Assembly: GCF_009870125.1 (NCBI RefSeq)
Contig: NC_046683.1
Location: 6,448,001 to 6,512,000 of the forward strand
Reading direction: 5' to 3'
Length of the DNA: 64,000 bases
Source: Drosophila pseudoobscura
Lineage: Eukaryota; Arthropoda; Insecta; Diptera; Drosophilidae
Shown here: in pieces, positions 13,495 to 25,859 of the stretch
Layout: each line of letters starts with the position of its first letter
Numbering within the stretch: the stretch's first letter is position 1
Translations under genes and position numbers: made by a program
The notes under the pieces: model-generated
The model's database searches: none
Told to the model about the DNA's origin: nothing
What the model saw: the letters and a program-made list of their open reading frames with translations, nothing else

Positions 13495-13536
13495 CAGGGC
13501 CTGGGCAGGGGCAGGGGCAGGGGAAGGGGCAGGGGC
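13495..13536. repeat. (CAGGGG)n G-rich minisatellite
   Basis: Six to seven hexamers, one of them GAAGGG. Four or more evenly spaced G4 runs make it a good candidate G-quadruplex. The same unit is repeated at 57891-57914. Confidence 0.85.
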
Positions 13537-16263
13537 TGATCTGGGCTGACAAGCAGAGCGTCAGGTTGAGAGTCTTGAGTGAATCGTAGGGGATTGCCTG
13601 GCATCTGACTTTAAAGGTATACAAAAATACATAGGAGTTTTTTATTCGAGAGATTCTTTTATGCTCTAAAGTCCGAATATATGAAATAATTTGCCAGATA
13701 ATGAATACTGAACAAGCAGCGATAATGCAATAATTTCGTTGTTGGATTTAAGATTTCAACAATGATTTATTTTGTTGTCAGGAAAAAAGGTTTATAGTCA
13801 GTGATCTTCAACGAAATAGTTGATTCTGGCTTTGCAATCTATAGCTGATGTTGCATCTTCCGAAAAATTCTTAAATTTATAAAGATATTCACATGAAGTA
13901 CACATCCAAAAGGGGATCTCATCTGACAAGAATTCTGTTTACCAAGAATCCGTTTAAGTGTAAAAAGATACCTGCGCCAAAAATCTAGAGCAACGAACCA
14001 GAATTTTGGGACAGACTCAGCGGAAATCAGAAGTATTTGAGAGATGCCCACGTGGCCACCTTCCGAATGAAATTCAAGAGGCAACTTTTGTGGCTTTCAC
14101 TGTGCCAAATGCCTCATGGATTTGAGTGTAGCGTACTCGAAAGATTCAAAAGTTATTAAAGCGTAGACTCGACTCTCGGATGCGTATATTGTTTTAAGCT
14201 TTGGCGCTAGATTCACACTATAAAAAAATTAGTTGTGCCCCTTCTTTTGTTGCTACGCTCGCATTTAGCTTATTATTTTTATGATTTTTGGGTTTTGGGT
14301 TTTTGGTTTTGTTTTTGCTTTGTTTTGTTTCATTGTTGCCTGGCTATTTGCCGGGTTCAATGACTAATTTATGAAAGTTGGCCTGACTTGACTCTTATGC
14401 CTTCTGCCGCCTGCTCCATCAGATTTTTAGCTGGCGGGGAGAACTACTGGTACTCATACGACCGGAAACCAAAGTGGTTCACTCGGTTGGGGTTGGGGTG
14501 GGGGTGGGGTAGAATCGCTATGGGTAAATAGCAGGCAAATAGCAGATACTTCCATCGAAATGCGTTCGCTGACGGGGCAAGATGCGGTCAGAACTTTCAC
14601 CGACAAAGCAGCGCCGAACAGTCGAAGGATGTGCCTTCCAGGAAGAGGAGGATGTGCTCTGCTCTCGTTTTTCTTATTTGCCTGTGAAATATCGCGTTCA
14701 CTTGTTGCGGTCGTAGGAAGAGGGCAAAAGCAAGGGCAGGGGCAAGGGAGTACCTGTTGAGGTTAACCGACATGCTAAACAGGTACAGCCGTGTGCCGAC
14801 AAAGGAATCGCATCCAAGGATATCCGGCGGGACCTACACCCAGCCCAATCCACACCACTTCACTCGCCATCCACGGGGCATTCTGGTCACCGAATTAACG
14901 CCTCTAATTGAGCCATAATGTCTTCGATATGGCCCAAATCTTTCCGACTGGGGCCTGTTTTGTGCGTGTGTGCGCCAACGTTGAAAGTAAATCAATTTTT
15001 ATGTCGCACTTTGCAGTTAAACTGGGAATCATCTGGCCCCAGGAACAGGCACAGCCACAGCCACAGACACACACACAGATACAAATGCAAAGATACAAAG
15101 ATACAAAGCTTCGCGAGCCTCTTGTTACATTAAATATGCATCAAAAATTGATGATGATGCATTTTTAACGATTCGAGAAGATTTTTATGTCGCCAGGAAT
15201 GCATTTGACAGAGCATCGAGCATCCGCTGATGTATTGCCCCAATACACATGTCCATCATTCCATCACATTCGACATCCCGGCATCGACACCCAGCTCCAC
15301 CTCCACCAACATCTTCACCTCCATCTCCGCGACATTCATCTCCATTTCCAATCTCCATCTACTCCCTCATGTATGGACTTGTTTGTCGCTTGTCTGCGCC
15401 TCAATTTGATTTTAATGGTCTTTTGATAAATTCCGTCCTCCTTCTCTGCGGAAGATCCGTGTGACCTGAGAGAGTATCTATATGCGTGTGTGTGTGCCCT
15501 TGCCCCCGGGTAGTACATGTCATCAGCACTGGGCGGCGCCACCGGCGGCTCTCACACGCTGCGCGTTAGCCTGGACAGTTTGTAATTATTTTTGTGGCCA
15601 AATTGAATTGAATTAAAGCGAAGAAGTGAAGCGCACACGGAGAGCAATGGAAGAAACCAACAGAGAATGTTTCGCTTGAGAGCGGAATGGGTGGACTTGG
15701 GGATACCCTGCGAGAACAAATACTTCTTGGGGGTGGGAATGCAATGGTGAAGGGTAATGGCTGTAGGTTAGTGTGCCGTGCATTGGATGTATCATTCTTC
15801 AAAATTGAAGCCCTCTAAGCACCTTCTAGTCTAATATACCCCACTAAGATAATTGAAACTACCCCGCATAATGAAGCCCGAGTCGAGCGCAAATGAACAA
15901 CGAACTTTTTGGCCACAGTTGAGTGATTCCTGGGTGTCGTCGTCATCATCGTCATCGTCTTTGGTCTTCTTCTGGTGCTGCTGTTGCTGTAGCTGTTGCT
16001 ACTTCTACTGTACGCTGCTCATCGTCACCAGCCAGTGACGCCGTCTCCCACTTGCACCTGTAGCGGTGTTGCGGTGGTGCCACCACAACCACAACCACCA
16101 TCGAAGTCGGTGTCGGGAGTCGAAGCCGAGAGTCGCTTGTCGCCCAAGTATCCACAGATACTCGTACAGGGAACGCATCAGCATTCGTGGCCACTGTCAC
16201 TGTCAAGCGTAATCATAATTTATTGTAATTATTTTGTATTATTTTTTAAAATTGTTTTAATGA

Positions 16264-16313
16264 GTCGTAGTCGTAGTCGTAGTCGCATCGCATTCGTTGT
16301 CGTTGTCGTTGTC
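16264..16313. repeat. (GTCGTA)n and (GTTGTC)n arrays
   Basis: GTCGTA units at 16264-16284, then GTTGTC units at 16295-16313. They produce Ser/Arg or Val runs in the overlapping open frames, which are therefore not genes. Confidence 0.8.
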
Positions 16314-16371
16314 GTCTTCGTTGTTGGCTCTGATCGTTTCGGCGTTTTACTTGATTTTCCAACTACGACGC

Positions 16372-16394
16372 CAACAACAACAACAACAACAACA
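16372..16394. repeat. (CAA)n microsatellite
   Basis: Seven CAA triplets. A second shorter copy lies at 16501-16520. Confidence 0.9.
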
Positions 16395-18169
16395 TCTTTG
16401 GAGACGCGATGTTCAGTTAATTTTACTCGTACTCGCAGTCACCTCGATCTAGCCGTAATTACATTATAGATATTTCTATGTTATGATTACCGTTGTCTGC
16501 CAACAACAACAAAAACAACAGCTACGAGTAAGTGTACGAGTATCTTATGGCATTTTGTTAAACGAATAAATTTCATAATCGGAAGTGTTGGGTGGGCTGA
16601 AGTGCTTCGAGTGTTTCGGGGCTCCCATTATCCGGGCACTTTTAATGAGCCTCAATTATTGAAATTTCTCAAATGCAACGGCCCATCATGGGATGGGGAT
16701 AGGTATGGGGACGGTGACGGTGCGCACTAGGAGAGGTGTTTCGGTTATTTCCTTATACTAGTAGGTTTTGATGGGATTTTTTCCGTATTTGTTGTTCACT
16801 GAGGGGCAATCCGTTGCCTGGAATCGGTAAAAGATTGCGCGATTAGTGTGATTGGTTTGAGGTGAGTAACTGTGGGAATTAGTTGGATGCGTTTTAAGGA
16901 GTGGATCGAATCTGGATCCCATGTGGATCCTGTTCAAATTGGTTACCATGCTCCAGAAATAGACAATAGATACAATAGATATGTACGTGTACGTGCCACA
17001 CTGTTTTAATATGTGGATCGTATGTGGAACCTATTGAGAATTTTCATTCATATGATTTTAACGACCCAAAACTAAATCCCACACAAATTCAAACAATGTA
17101 AACCGTTAACAGATCACCATACATCACAGATTCATTGTGTGGAATGCATGCGATTCGTATTCCCATGTGTATCCCATTGTGGATGTTGCAACTGCCAGTC
17201 AGCGCTCGCTCGGGGATGCTGACGCTGTCGCTGTCGCTCTGAAATGCTGCCTCTGGCACCTGTTGATCTTATGCAAATACCAAATACCAAATAGTTCCAC
17301 GCTTAACAATACGATCCCTGACAAAGTACACAACACCAGCGATCTGTTGAGCTGTAGAGCCCGGCCACCGACAAATAGGAGTACACATTTCTGTCTTTGA
17401 TAAGCCAGCTCGCATTGCATTTGGTCGTTTATTGTTCTTGTTCTGTTGCACGAGTACGCGGACGAGTATTGTATCTGGCTCTTTCTCCAAAATTCATTTG
17501 TTTGAACTTTATCAGGCTGGGCTTGCGTGCATTGCGGGGGAGTTGTGCGGTGTGCGGTGTGCGGAGTGCGGAGTGCGGTGTTCCAGCGGTTTGTTTGGTG
17601 TGCATGTGTATCTGAGCGACGATAAGATACGGATACATCAGCAACGAAAACGAAAACGAATCTCATTCTTTTCCTTTCTCAGTTGTTGTTTTTTTCGAGG
17701 GTTCAGCTACAGCTTCGGTTTCATCAGCAGACCACAGCATGCCAAAGCCATGAGGCTAATTTTCTGAGAATAATTTTGTGATTTGAGCGGTACGAGTATG
17801 AGTATGAGTAGTTGTTCCCTCAACATGCCTCCAGATGCCCCAAAGGGAAGTTGTCCCCACACAAATAGTAAATAATGGCATTTAACATTCGGAATCACAG
17901 AATTTTATTGTTTGCATACCGATAAGGCATCATTCCTCAGGCCCAGAAAAACAAAAAAAAATGAGCAGCAGCAGAAGGAATTTTTCTATCGTCTTGACAT
18001 GTGGCTGGGTACAGTTACAAGAGTCAATAAGATTAGCACCATCATCATCATCATCGCCAGGTTGTTCATTATTAGAAGTCATCATATATCTTGACGTATG
18101 TACATTGAGATGTTTAGTCATATGATTGTACTTAAATAGGTCTGTTCTTAGGCATGAATTTTCACAAAA

Positions 18170-18405
18170 ATAGTTCCATTATAGAATATGGATAGAAACT
18201 TCCCTGTTCAATATCCACAAATTGATAGTTCCTGCTGTATGACTTATAGTTGTTCCATGCTCAGAACCATACATTGATTTTACTATTGATTACTATTATT
18301 GATGGATAGTTAAACATGATCTTTTAAGCTTAATTATTCAGGTCTTGGATAGTTGATGAAATTGATATTGGAACTGTTATTAATTTAAAGCCATTCCATA
18401 GTTGG
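18170..18405. repeat. Cluster of degenerate ATAGTTCC motifs
   Basis: ATAGTT-containing octamers recur at about 18169 (ATAGTTCCAT), 18225 (ATAGTTCC), 18246 (ATAGTTGTTCCAT), 18306, 18350 and 18398 within 240 AT-rich bases. Spacing is irregular, so this is not a satellite. It may be slippage decay or a set of binding sites. Confidence 0.45.
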
Positions 18406-19450
18406 TTTACTATGCCCTTTCACCCTCGAAACGCACAGCATTCTCATATACTATATGCATATACATAAATATATACATACGTAGGTCTATATGTAGAGCT
18501 ATATCTATGGCCAGTGCCAACGTCTTGCTGTTCATCATCAAAATCATGATTGTCGCCATCGTCGTCGTGCCCAGCTCATTATTTTTATGACTCTTTGTGC
18601 TGGGCCCCATCTTCAGCACTCGGTTCTGGCGCTTCTCTGGGGCTCCTCTGCCATCCGCCATCCGCCATCTACCATCAACCGTCTTCCAACCAACTTCCTT
18701 CTATCTGGCATTGCAAAGTGATCTAAATCTATTGACTGAACTCCCAGAGGGACAGAGAGATAGAGAGTGAGACGTGCAGATATACATACACCTGAGAACC
18801 GAGCAACAAGCGAGTGGATTGTTATAATTTTTATGATACTCGTACTTTTTGCTGCTGCCGCATTTCTGGCTAACTATTTATGCCACCAGCAAGACCATAA
18901 ATATGTGCATGTGTGTACCCGTAGATACTCTCTGTTTTTTGTCTTCTCTCTTTTTTATTGTTATTCATGCATAATGCCAAAAAAGATAAATAACAAATAA
19001 ATTTCTTACTATGTTCTTTAAGCCATCTCTCTGCTAGTATTCTCCTCTCTCTCTACATCTCTTTGTTTCTGTTTCATTCTGTGGTAATTATTAATAAATG
19101 CCGCCAGTGCCGCCTGCCCCCTCGTTCCCTGCTCTCTAATAATATTCACGCTTCGCTTAACATTGAAGAAAACTTAAGACCCAGACTAAGACAAGACGCT
19201 CTCTGGGTCTTGTAGGGGGATTGGCACTGGCGACGGAGATGGAAACGGAGACCGAGTCTATCGCTGGGGACTGGGCCGTGCCCTTAGCGTTCCAACAGCC
19301 AAACAGCCAAACAACCAAACAACCGACAACCAATTGTCTTTTGGCATATTTTCAAGTTGAACGCTCGGCAAGTTTTTTTTCCTTCTACCATTTCTAGAGA
19401 TTTTCTAGTGCGATTAAGCGAAAAACGAAACGGTCTCATAAAAAATATTC

Positions 19451-19505
19451 CTCTCTCTCTCTCTCTGTCTCTCTTTCTGGCTTGTTTGTGTATGTGTGTG
19501 TGTAT
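19451..19505. repeat. (CT)n then (TG)n dinucleotide repeats
   Basis: An interrupted CT array at 19451-19473 is followed by a short TG/TATG array at about 19486-19505. Confidence 0.85.
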
Positions 19506-21824
19506 GTGCTTTGCAAATACATAGATACTTAAGAATCGGTGGGATGAGGAGAAAATGGTGGCTGTTGGGGCTGTTGGGATCGGCAAGCAAATTGCAGCTT
19601 TGTGTCTTGGCAAAGTTCAATGGCAAAAGTGTGAAATTCGATGGCGACCGTGGATGCTATTTCAAGTGGAACGTGGGTGGAAGCTAATTCAAGCATTAAT
19701 TTATCCAAGTCCATTAGTTTGATGTAATAAAAAAGAGCTCAAAGAGGCCTCTACAGCCTATTTGTCATGTGGAACCTATGTGGAAAGTGAAATCAGAAGC
19801 TAGAGATCTTCGCTTTCTGGGATACGGGCTATTTCATAAACGAAAATTCCAAAATTATCCATTAAATATGAAGCACAGTGGCTGTGGAACTCATGTGTAG
19901 CCAAAAAAAAATCATAGAAATCGTGAATTTATTCAAACACATCCTGCTACTCATCCAGTGCTGCGGCTGCTGTCAAATTTTCGCAATACTCCCATAACCC
20001 ATTCGGAGCCATTCACTCGCTCATTCATTCATTCGTTCCACACACATATGTATGTACATATGTGGACGGGTCGAACCCTCGATTGGGATCGGCATTGGCA
20101 TCGCCCTCGCCCATTGCCATTGCCATCAGAGAACTGCTTTGCATATTGACATCATCATTTTGGCAGAGACGACAAACTGTCAAACAAAACAATTGCTGTC
20201 AAATTTACTACAATGAGCGTACGCTGAAAGCCGGCACAGCAACAGCAACAGCAACAACGGGGCAAAAAATGGAGCTGTCAAAGTTTTTATGGCAGGCCAA
20301 GAAGCAATTTCAACATATCAATAAATTTTTGACAATTCCCGAAGACACACCGAACCACACAGAGGATGGGAAGGACAGAAACAGAATGAAACGAAACGAA
20401 ACGAACGAAAGGACAGGAAAGAAATACCAGGGAACACCTTTTCAATAAATTTGCTACAACTGTCAGCGAAACAATGTCATTGTCACGACGCCCTCACCCA
20501 TACCCATCTCCATCTGCAACTCCTTCTTATTCCACTTCCAATTCCAACTTGAACCTCACCCTTGCCCACTCGGCATTGACTGTCGCGAAGGAAGCGACCT
20601 ATAAACCTGTCACAGGACCCAGGCGCATTCAATTGGAGGCGAGCAAGGAGCAGGGAAGAACCGGAGAGCCGGAGAACAGGGAACAGGGAACAACAATGAC
20701 AACGACGACATTATTGTCGCTAAACAAACGATCAAATGGCAATTTAAAAGTTTTTATTTAACACTAAATCACCCACACCACCACCAACATTTCCACTGGC
20801 ATCGCCACCACCAATGAGCCACCCAACCGCCGCCACCTGACATTCGCTTTCTTTTTCAATTTCGAACCCTTTCGGCTTCTCCAACCCCGTAACCCCAACC
20901 CCAACCCATCTCAACCCTTGCGCGATTTTCAATAACTTCTCTAGTGAAAGCAGCGAACAAAAGGCGCAAAACTTTACCGACTTAAATTATGGGCTTGTTC
21001 TTGCTGTTGGTAGGAAGAGTACTCCTGCCCCCTGCCCCCTGCACCCTGCCTTCCACAGCTGCCTCTTATTTTTCCTATATTTTTTCCTTCTCGACTTGGG
21101 TTGAGTCCTTTTTCTTTTTTTTTTTTTTCTTCGGTTGCCCGCCAAACCCATCGACTGCCTGACTTTTGACTCCCCATGGAATTTAGCGCTGTTGTTTTGT
21201 TGTTCTGTCGTTGCATGCATGAAAAAATGTTTGACATAAGCAGGCGCATGCCACGGCTGGAGGGAGGAGAGCGGTGAGTCTTGAATCGTGGGGATATGGT
21301 TAAGAACTTCTACGAATATTGGTATTGGCAGACGAGCAGTGCTTTAAGTGGAAATCATTTGACGCGGGGTTAAATGCCAGCTTAAGGGTTTTGATTGCAC
21401 AACAGCGAGAGAAAGGCAGCTTCTAATTGAAATGGTGACCCCAACAGGGATTTTGGATGTCTTCTACCACATCAGATGGAGGTCCTCAATAGGTTGTTTT
21501 AGATACGTATGCTTCCTGACTTTAAGTAAGATCTTGTCATGAGACCATTCTGGTCTTTCCATGGCAATTATCTTAAAAAGGAGTCTCGTCAAAGTGGTGA
21601 CCACGACAAGCAGCTTCTTGAACGAGTCTTTCGTTTCTACATGAACAGTCTCTTAAAAAAAATTCCATATAAACGATCCATGTCAATAGTACTTTACAAT
21701 TTATATAGCTCGAATAAATATATAATTATGTGTTAGCAAGAGCCTAGAAGGACATTGCCTAAGCGGAAGGGCCGAAAGGGTTTTTCATAAAAGAACTTTG
21801 AAAAAAGTGAATGGACCAGGACGC

Positions 21825-23888
21825 CTACTTCCAGGGCTGCCTCAATGCCTGGCGTTGGCCGCGCTCCTCAAGACGCTTGTTAAAGAAAGCAATGGTCAGG
21901 TTGCGTTTGGCCGGGGTGAGCGTCGTCTTGGAGTTATTGTTGGAGGCCGCTTTTGGACCCAAGCATGCAAGGCTGCCCAGGCTGCTGCCCACGCGTACAA
22001 AACGCGAGCGTTGGCGACGAATGCTAGTTTGCGACTTGACCGCCGAGTGGGCTGGAGATCCACCCAAACGTCCAGCAGGGAGCGCGACCGGAGCAGGTGG
22101 GCGTTTGCCGAGGCACTTGGCCGGGGAGCTCCGTGGAGATGTGCGCGACTTCCCGACACTTGCCTCCGCTGTGTCCTGTGGCAGCTTGGCAACATTGCGA
22201 CGTCGCTGGCCGCCGGACTTGATGCGCTCCGGCTCGTCGATAGCCTCCTCTCGCTTCAGATCACGGATGAGGCGCGCCTGCAGCCGATTGTAGCGAGATC
22301 GCTTGGTGGTCAACGTCTTGGCCTTGATCAAGGGCTTTGGGGCTGCTCGTATGGTGGCTGCTGGTGACTTCTTCTTGTTCTTCGGTTTAATATTGAAATT
22401 AACCTTGGCATTGATGAGTTCCTTGCTCTGGGGTTTCTTCTTGGTTATTGACTTTTTGATAGAGGTACGACTGGCGAGAGGTCTCGCCTTCCTGTTGGGC
22501 GATCCTTTGGAGACGCCCCGTGAGAACGGCTTTTTGCGATTTCCCTTGACGCGTTGCTGAGGGGCGCCAGTGCCGGCCCCGCCCTTGAACTGGTACGGCG
22601 TGTACCAAGGAAAGACGACGCTCTTGATCTGCTTTGCCACATGGGAGTCCACTTTGCTCTGTCCGTGGATGGCCGCCTCAATCTTTGGCTCCTGTGGCGA
22701 CTTCTCTATTACAAAGCCTCCGGTCAGGCGAACTAAGCGCTTCGAATGATGCGACTTGGTGCGTCGCACCAGCCAGGGTCTCGAGTAGGTGCGTTTCAGC
22801 AATGGAGTCTTCGTGCCGACCTTTGACGTTAACTTGGCCTTTTTCGAGGGGAGCTTGGTCGACGGAATTTCGGACTTCGGCTTCTTCTTGTGGCTTCTGG
22901 CTGGGGTCGGGGGCGGATGATGGGAGGCCCCGGCTGGCAGATCGTAGTTCCATGAAACCTTACACCCAGCCTTGCTGTCTTGGGTGTTGGTTCGCTGCGG
23001 CGACTTCCTCGATGGGGGAGCCGGTGCTGCCGGCTCGGACTTGACCTCGTCTTTTTCATGAGACCTTGCCGAGAGTGTCCCCTTGACGGAGCGCTTCTTC
23101 TTGAAGGCACACGAGGCTCCGCGTGGACGCTTGGAAACCTTCAGTAGGATGTCCCTGCGGTCGACAGGCAAGTGCGAATCATCGATGATGACTCCGTTTA
23201 GGCTTCGACTCCCCTCATCGTTCAGATGAAAGACAGATATGGGGCTCTCGAATCGTTTGATCGTGGAGGACCATGCCTTGCGGGGAAGCTGCTTCTTAGA
23301 ACGCATCGACTTATTGGTCAGCAGCTTATCCAGACGCGTCAGACCCACCCCACACGACTGGGTCCTGCCTGAGGGCCTGTATGGCAGCATCTTTGGCTTC
23401 GTCTTCATCTTCTGGGGCATCTCCGTGATGACCCCTGGCTTCGCCTTCTGCTGGACGAGATCGTCAAAAGCCTCTTTGGACTGGGCAATAAGCTCGGTAA
23501 AGTTGATGTGATCCGGCCGGGCGAAGTACATGTGCCCCTTGAAGTCGGCTACCTCGCCCAGGCTGTGCCGCTCGGCGATCACTTGCGCCACCACCCGCTT
23601 CATGGTGGCCCGATTGAGCTGCTCCAGGTGGTTGGCCACGTTCTTGGCCAGGGCCTTGAGGGCCCCACCTGAGCCGCCGATTTGCGGAGAGCTCCACACT
23701 GACTTCTCCACGAGCCGCGGGGCGGCTACCATGCTGAGGTCCTGCTCTGAGAATCTTGTGCCGAATGCATGTTGTACTTTTGCCAAAACATTTTTTGTGT
23801 GATTTTGATTTTGGTGCAGCTTTTCCGAACATGACTGGACAGTCATTTTCTTAGATTTTACCAAATTTTTTGTAGTGTTTTTCTTCAT
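21825..23888 (-). CDS. Lysine/arginine-rich protein, probably nuclear, intronless
   Basis: This open frame runs without a break for 687 codons from the ATG at 23888. A second ATG 14 codons on, at 23846, has an equally good AAAATG context. I took the first. The frame stays open further upstream but has no ATG there.

Residues 76-108 (ALKALAKNVANHLEQLNRAT...) and about 128-148 look helical and only moderately charged. From about residue 150 to the end the chain is strongly basic and disordered, rich in Lys, Arg, Ser and Pro, with many KKK and SP-R/K motifs as in nuclear or chromatin proteins. A conserved-looking patch with aromatic residues lies at about 370-430 (SRPWLVRR, TGGFVIE, VVFPWYTPYQF).

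Three matches to the PP1-docking consensus are visible: KVSW at 310, KSVVF at 422 and KVNF at 495. I do not recognise the family. It is divergent from the PP1 paralogue 2.35 kb away. Sequence on the minus strand upstream of the ATG shows no clear TATA box. A testis or chromatin role is only a guess. Confidence 0.85.
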   Translation of the reverse strand: MKKNTTKNLVKSKKMTVQSCSEKLHQNQNHTKNVLAKVQHAFGTRFSEQDLSMVAAPRLVEKSVWSSPQIGGSGGALKALAKNVANHLEQLNRATMKRVVAQVIAERHSLGEVADFKGHMYFARPDHINFTELIAQSKEAFDDLVQQKAKPGVITEMPQKMKTKPKMLPYRPSGRTQSCGVGLTRLDKLLTNKSMRSKKQLPRKAWSSTIKRFESPISVFHLNDEGSRSLNGVIIDDSHLPVDRRDILLKVSKRPRGASCAFKKKRSVKGTLSARSHEKDEVKSEPAAPAPPSRKSPQRTNTQDSKAGCKVSWNYDLPAGASHHPPPTPARSHKKKPKSEIPSTKLPSKKAKLTSKVGTKTPLLKRTYSRPWLVRRTKSHHSKRLVRLTGGFVIEKSPQEPKIEAAIHGQSKVDSHVAKQIKSVVFPWYTPYQFKGGAGTGAPQQRVKGNRKKPFSRGVSKGSPNRKARPLASRTSIKKSITKKKPQSKELINAKVNFNIKPKNKKKSPAATIRAAPKPLIKAKTLTTKRSRYNRLQARLIRDLKREEAIDEPERIKSGGQRRRNVAKLPQDTAEASVGKSRTSPRSSPAKCLGKRPPAPVALPAGRLGGSPAHSAVKSQTSIRRQRSRFVRVGSSLGSLACLGPKAASNNNSKTTLTPAKRNLTIAFFNKRLEERGQRQALRQPWK

Positions 23889-25859
23889 TTTCTGCACATT
23901 TGTATGTAAATTTTTGTAAATATTAAATGCGGAACAGGATGGGGATAGTTGTACATCCAGCAAAATACGACAACTGTATAATGTTTCTAAGGTCAGTGCC
24001 TGCTGAGATATTACTTTTTTCTTTCGAATGGGGGATCATCCTGAGTGATCTGTGAAGGACCATTAGGATGTGCCTATGTAGGTCTTGAGGCAGCTGCCTA
24101 CGCTCCTGAGCTCTGAGCTCGGAGCTATGCAGCTGCAGCCCCAGTAGCCACGTGCTAAGGGCCTTTCCTTATCAATGGGCCGGGGCAATCAAGCGGCAGG
24201 AAAACACCGTCCTCGCGAGGGAGAGCTACCTGCTGAAGAGAAAACCCTCGCACACCGTTCTGACCACAGTGACTCGGACTCGGACTCGGGCTCGAACTCC
24301 AGGGGGAAGATGAAAAATTATAAATGATTTCATTAAAGCGAGAGCTGAGGGTCGACCTAGGTCAGGGCCAAAGACGAAGACTGGTGGTGGCGGTGGCGAT
24401 GGTGCACATGCACCTGCAGTTCATTCGGTTCTTATTCGGTTCTCGAGGGACACCTTGGGCAGGTGAAGTAGGAGAGCTGCTTGCCCCGGTCCCGGGGTTT
24501 TTCTAGGGGTGGGAAAAATGATTTACGCAATGAGCGAGACACAGTTTTGATGATCCGCTTCAGTAAAGGTGAATGCGGACAACCCAAAAGGGGAACCCTT
24601 TGCGAAGTTCGATATGGAAGGGCTCCCTTTGCCGCTCCCCCTCTCCCTGCCTCTGTCTCTGCCACTGCCTCTGCCTCGGTCATCGCCAGCATATGTACAT
24701 ACCAGCACTGGCCTCTTTCCCCATGCACTCTGGCTCTGTCTCTGGCTCGTTTGGGCCACTTAACCGTAATTAGGGCTTTTCAATATTATTAATGATGATG
24801 GTCGCTTGCTGGCCTGGAAATGTGGGAAATGCATTGCGAATTGATGACGATGACTGCGATGACGACGACTACGACGACGACGGCAGACAGGCAAAGGACT
24901 GACGGACTGGCGTACGGACATGCGGACAATGAATACAAAAATGCAAACACGCAAACCGAAAGCGCAACAATTTTCGAACTGCAATTTTTGTGCCGCTCTG
25001 CTTCGCTCTATTTGACTTTTGCTGTAGCTTTTGTTGCTGTTGTCTGCCGATGTGGTGCTGTCGGTGGTGGCGGCAGTGGCGGCAGTGGTGGTGGTTCCAT
25101 CCATACGTTTTTAGCGTTATCAGTGCAAAATAATCTTTCAATCAGCCCTCGACGAGTACAAACAACGTCGTCGACATCGTCGCTCTTCTCTGTCGTATGC
25201 AAAGGCCAACGAAGCGTAACGCCAATTGTTGCAGTTGCAGTGTTGCAGTTTCAGTCGTTTCTGTGTGTGGCAGGGGAGGTCTGGTGGCACTTGAAGGGCT
25301 TGCAATTACAATGAACCCAGAACCTATCGAATGGCCAACTTCAGACCAAACTCCGATCCATCCCATATCCCAGGGGCCGACACCCCACTTGTTGCAGAGT
25401 GCGTTGATTCACGCATCCGATTCCCCTACACCGATAAAAGCATGCATATGGCAGGCATAGTCATGAGGGTTTTCCCATAGACAAGATAAATGGAAGGATT
25501 TGCACTGACCAAAGCGGAATGTGATTAAGTTTTTATTATTATTGTTATTTTTCAAACATTTTAATGAGATTTGAATGACCATTAATTAATAAACGACGAA
25601 ACACGTTGAGAATATAGATATAGCATTTGGACAAAGATATAGGGAGTGTGGAATGCTTAAAGGTTAGAGGCAAGGGCAGCTGTTTTAGTTGTTACTCAGT
25701 TAGTATATATGTAATCTAATGATTTATGCAACCCATACAATATACACATGCATTGCGCTAATATTTCGCTTTGGGAGAATTTTGAAATACACTTGTAACA
25801 GGGAGATACAATATTTGGTGGCTTATTGTTTGTGAAAACTAGGCATCAAACAAAATGGA
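23889..25859. other. Intergenic region between two divergent intronless genes
   Basis: This is the shared upstream region of the basic-protein gene (left) and the phosphatase (right). It is GC-rich and repeat-bearing up to about 25450, with a GACTCGGACTC array near 24270, a CTGCCTCTGTCTCTGCC stretch near 24650, a GACGACGACTACGACG array near 24855 and a GGTGGCGGCAGT array near 25065. From about 25500 it becomes AT-rich. No coding exon is supported. Open frames here such as 24820-25314 are driven by the trinucleotide arrays. Confidence 0.6.

Larger units (their letters stand above)
11413..21824. other. Gene-free region rich in simple repeats
   Basis: I find no gene with support from splice sites, composition or family resemblance. 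The stretch holds many CTG/CAG-type, CAGATAC-type and CT/GT arrays, listed separately where clear. It also holds AT-rich unique blocks (13620-14260, 17900-18420) and a block of degenerate ATAGTTCC motifs. A CGA/GTAAGT splice-donor match at 16528 has no convincing exon before it. The long open frames at 15996-16469 and 17199-17666 are repeat-driven (Ser/Val, Thr) or codon-random. Confidence 0.6.

Noticed and set aside
21798..22367. 189-codon plus-strand frame and others overlapping the basic-protein gene
   Set aside because: They are antisense or out-of-frame shadows of the 687-codon gene, which has the coherent composition.
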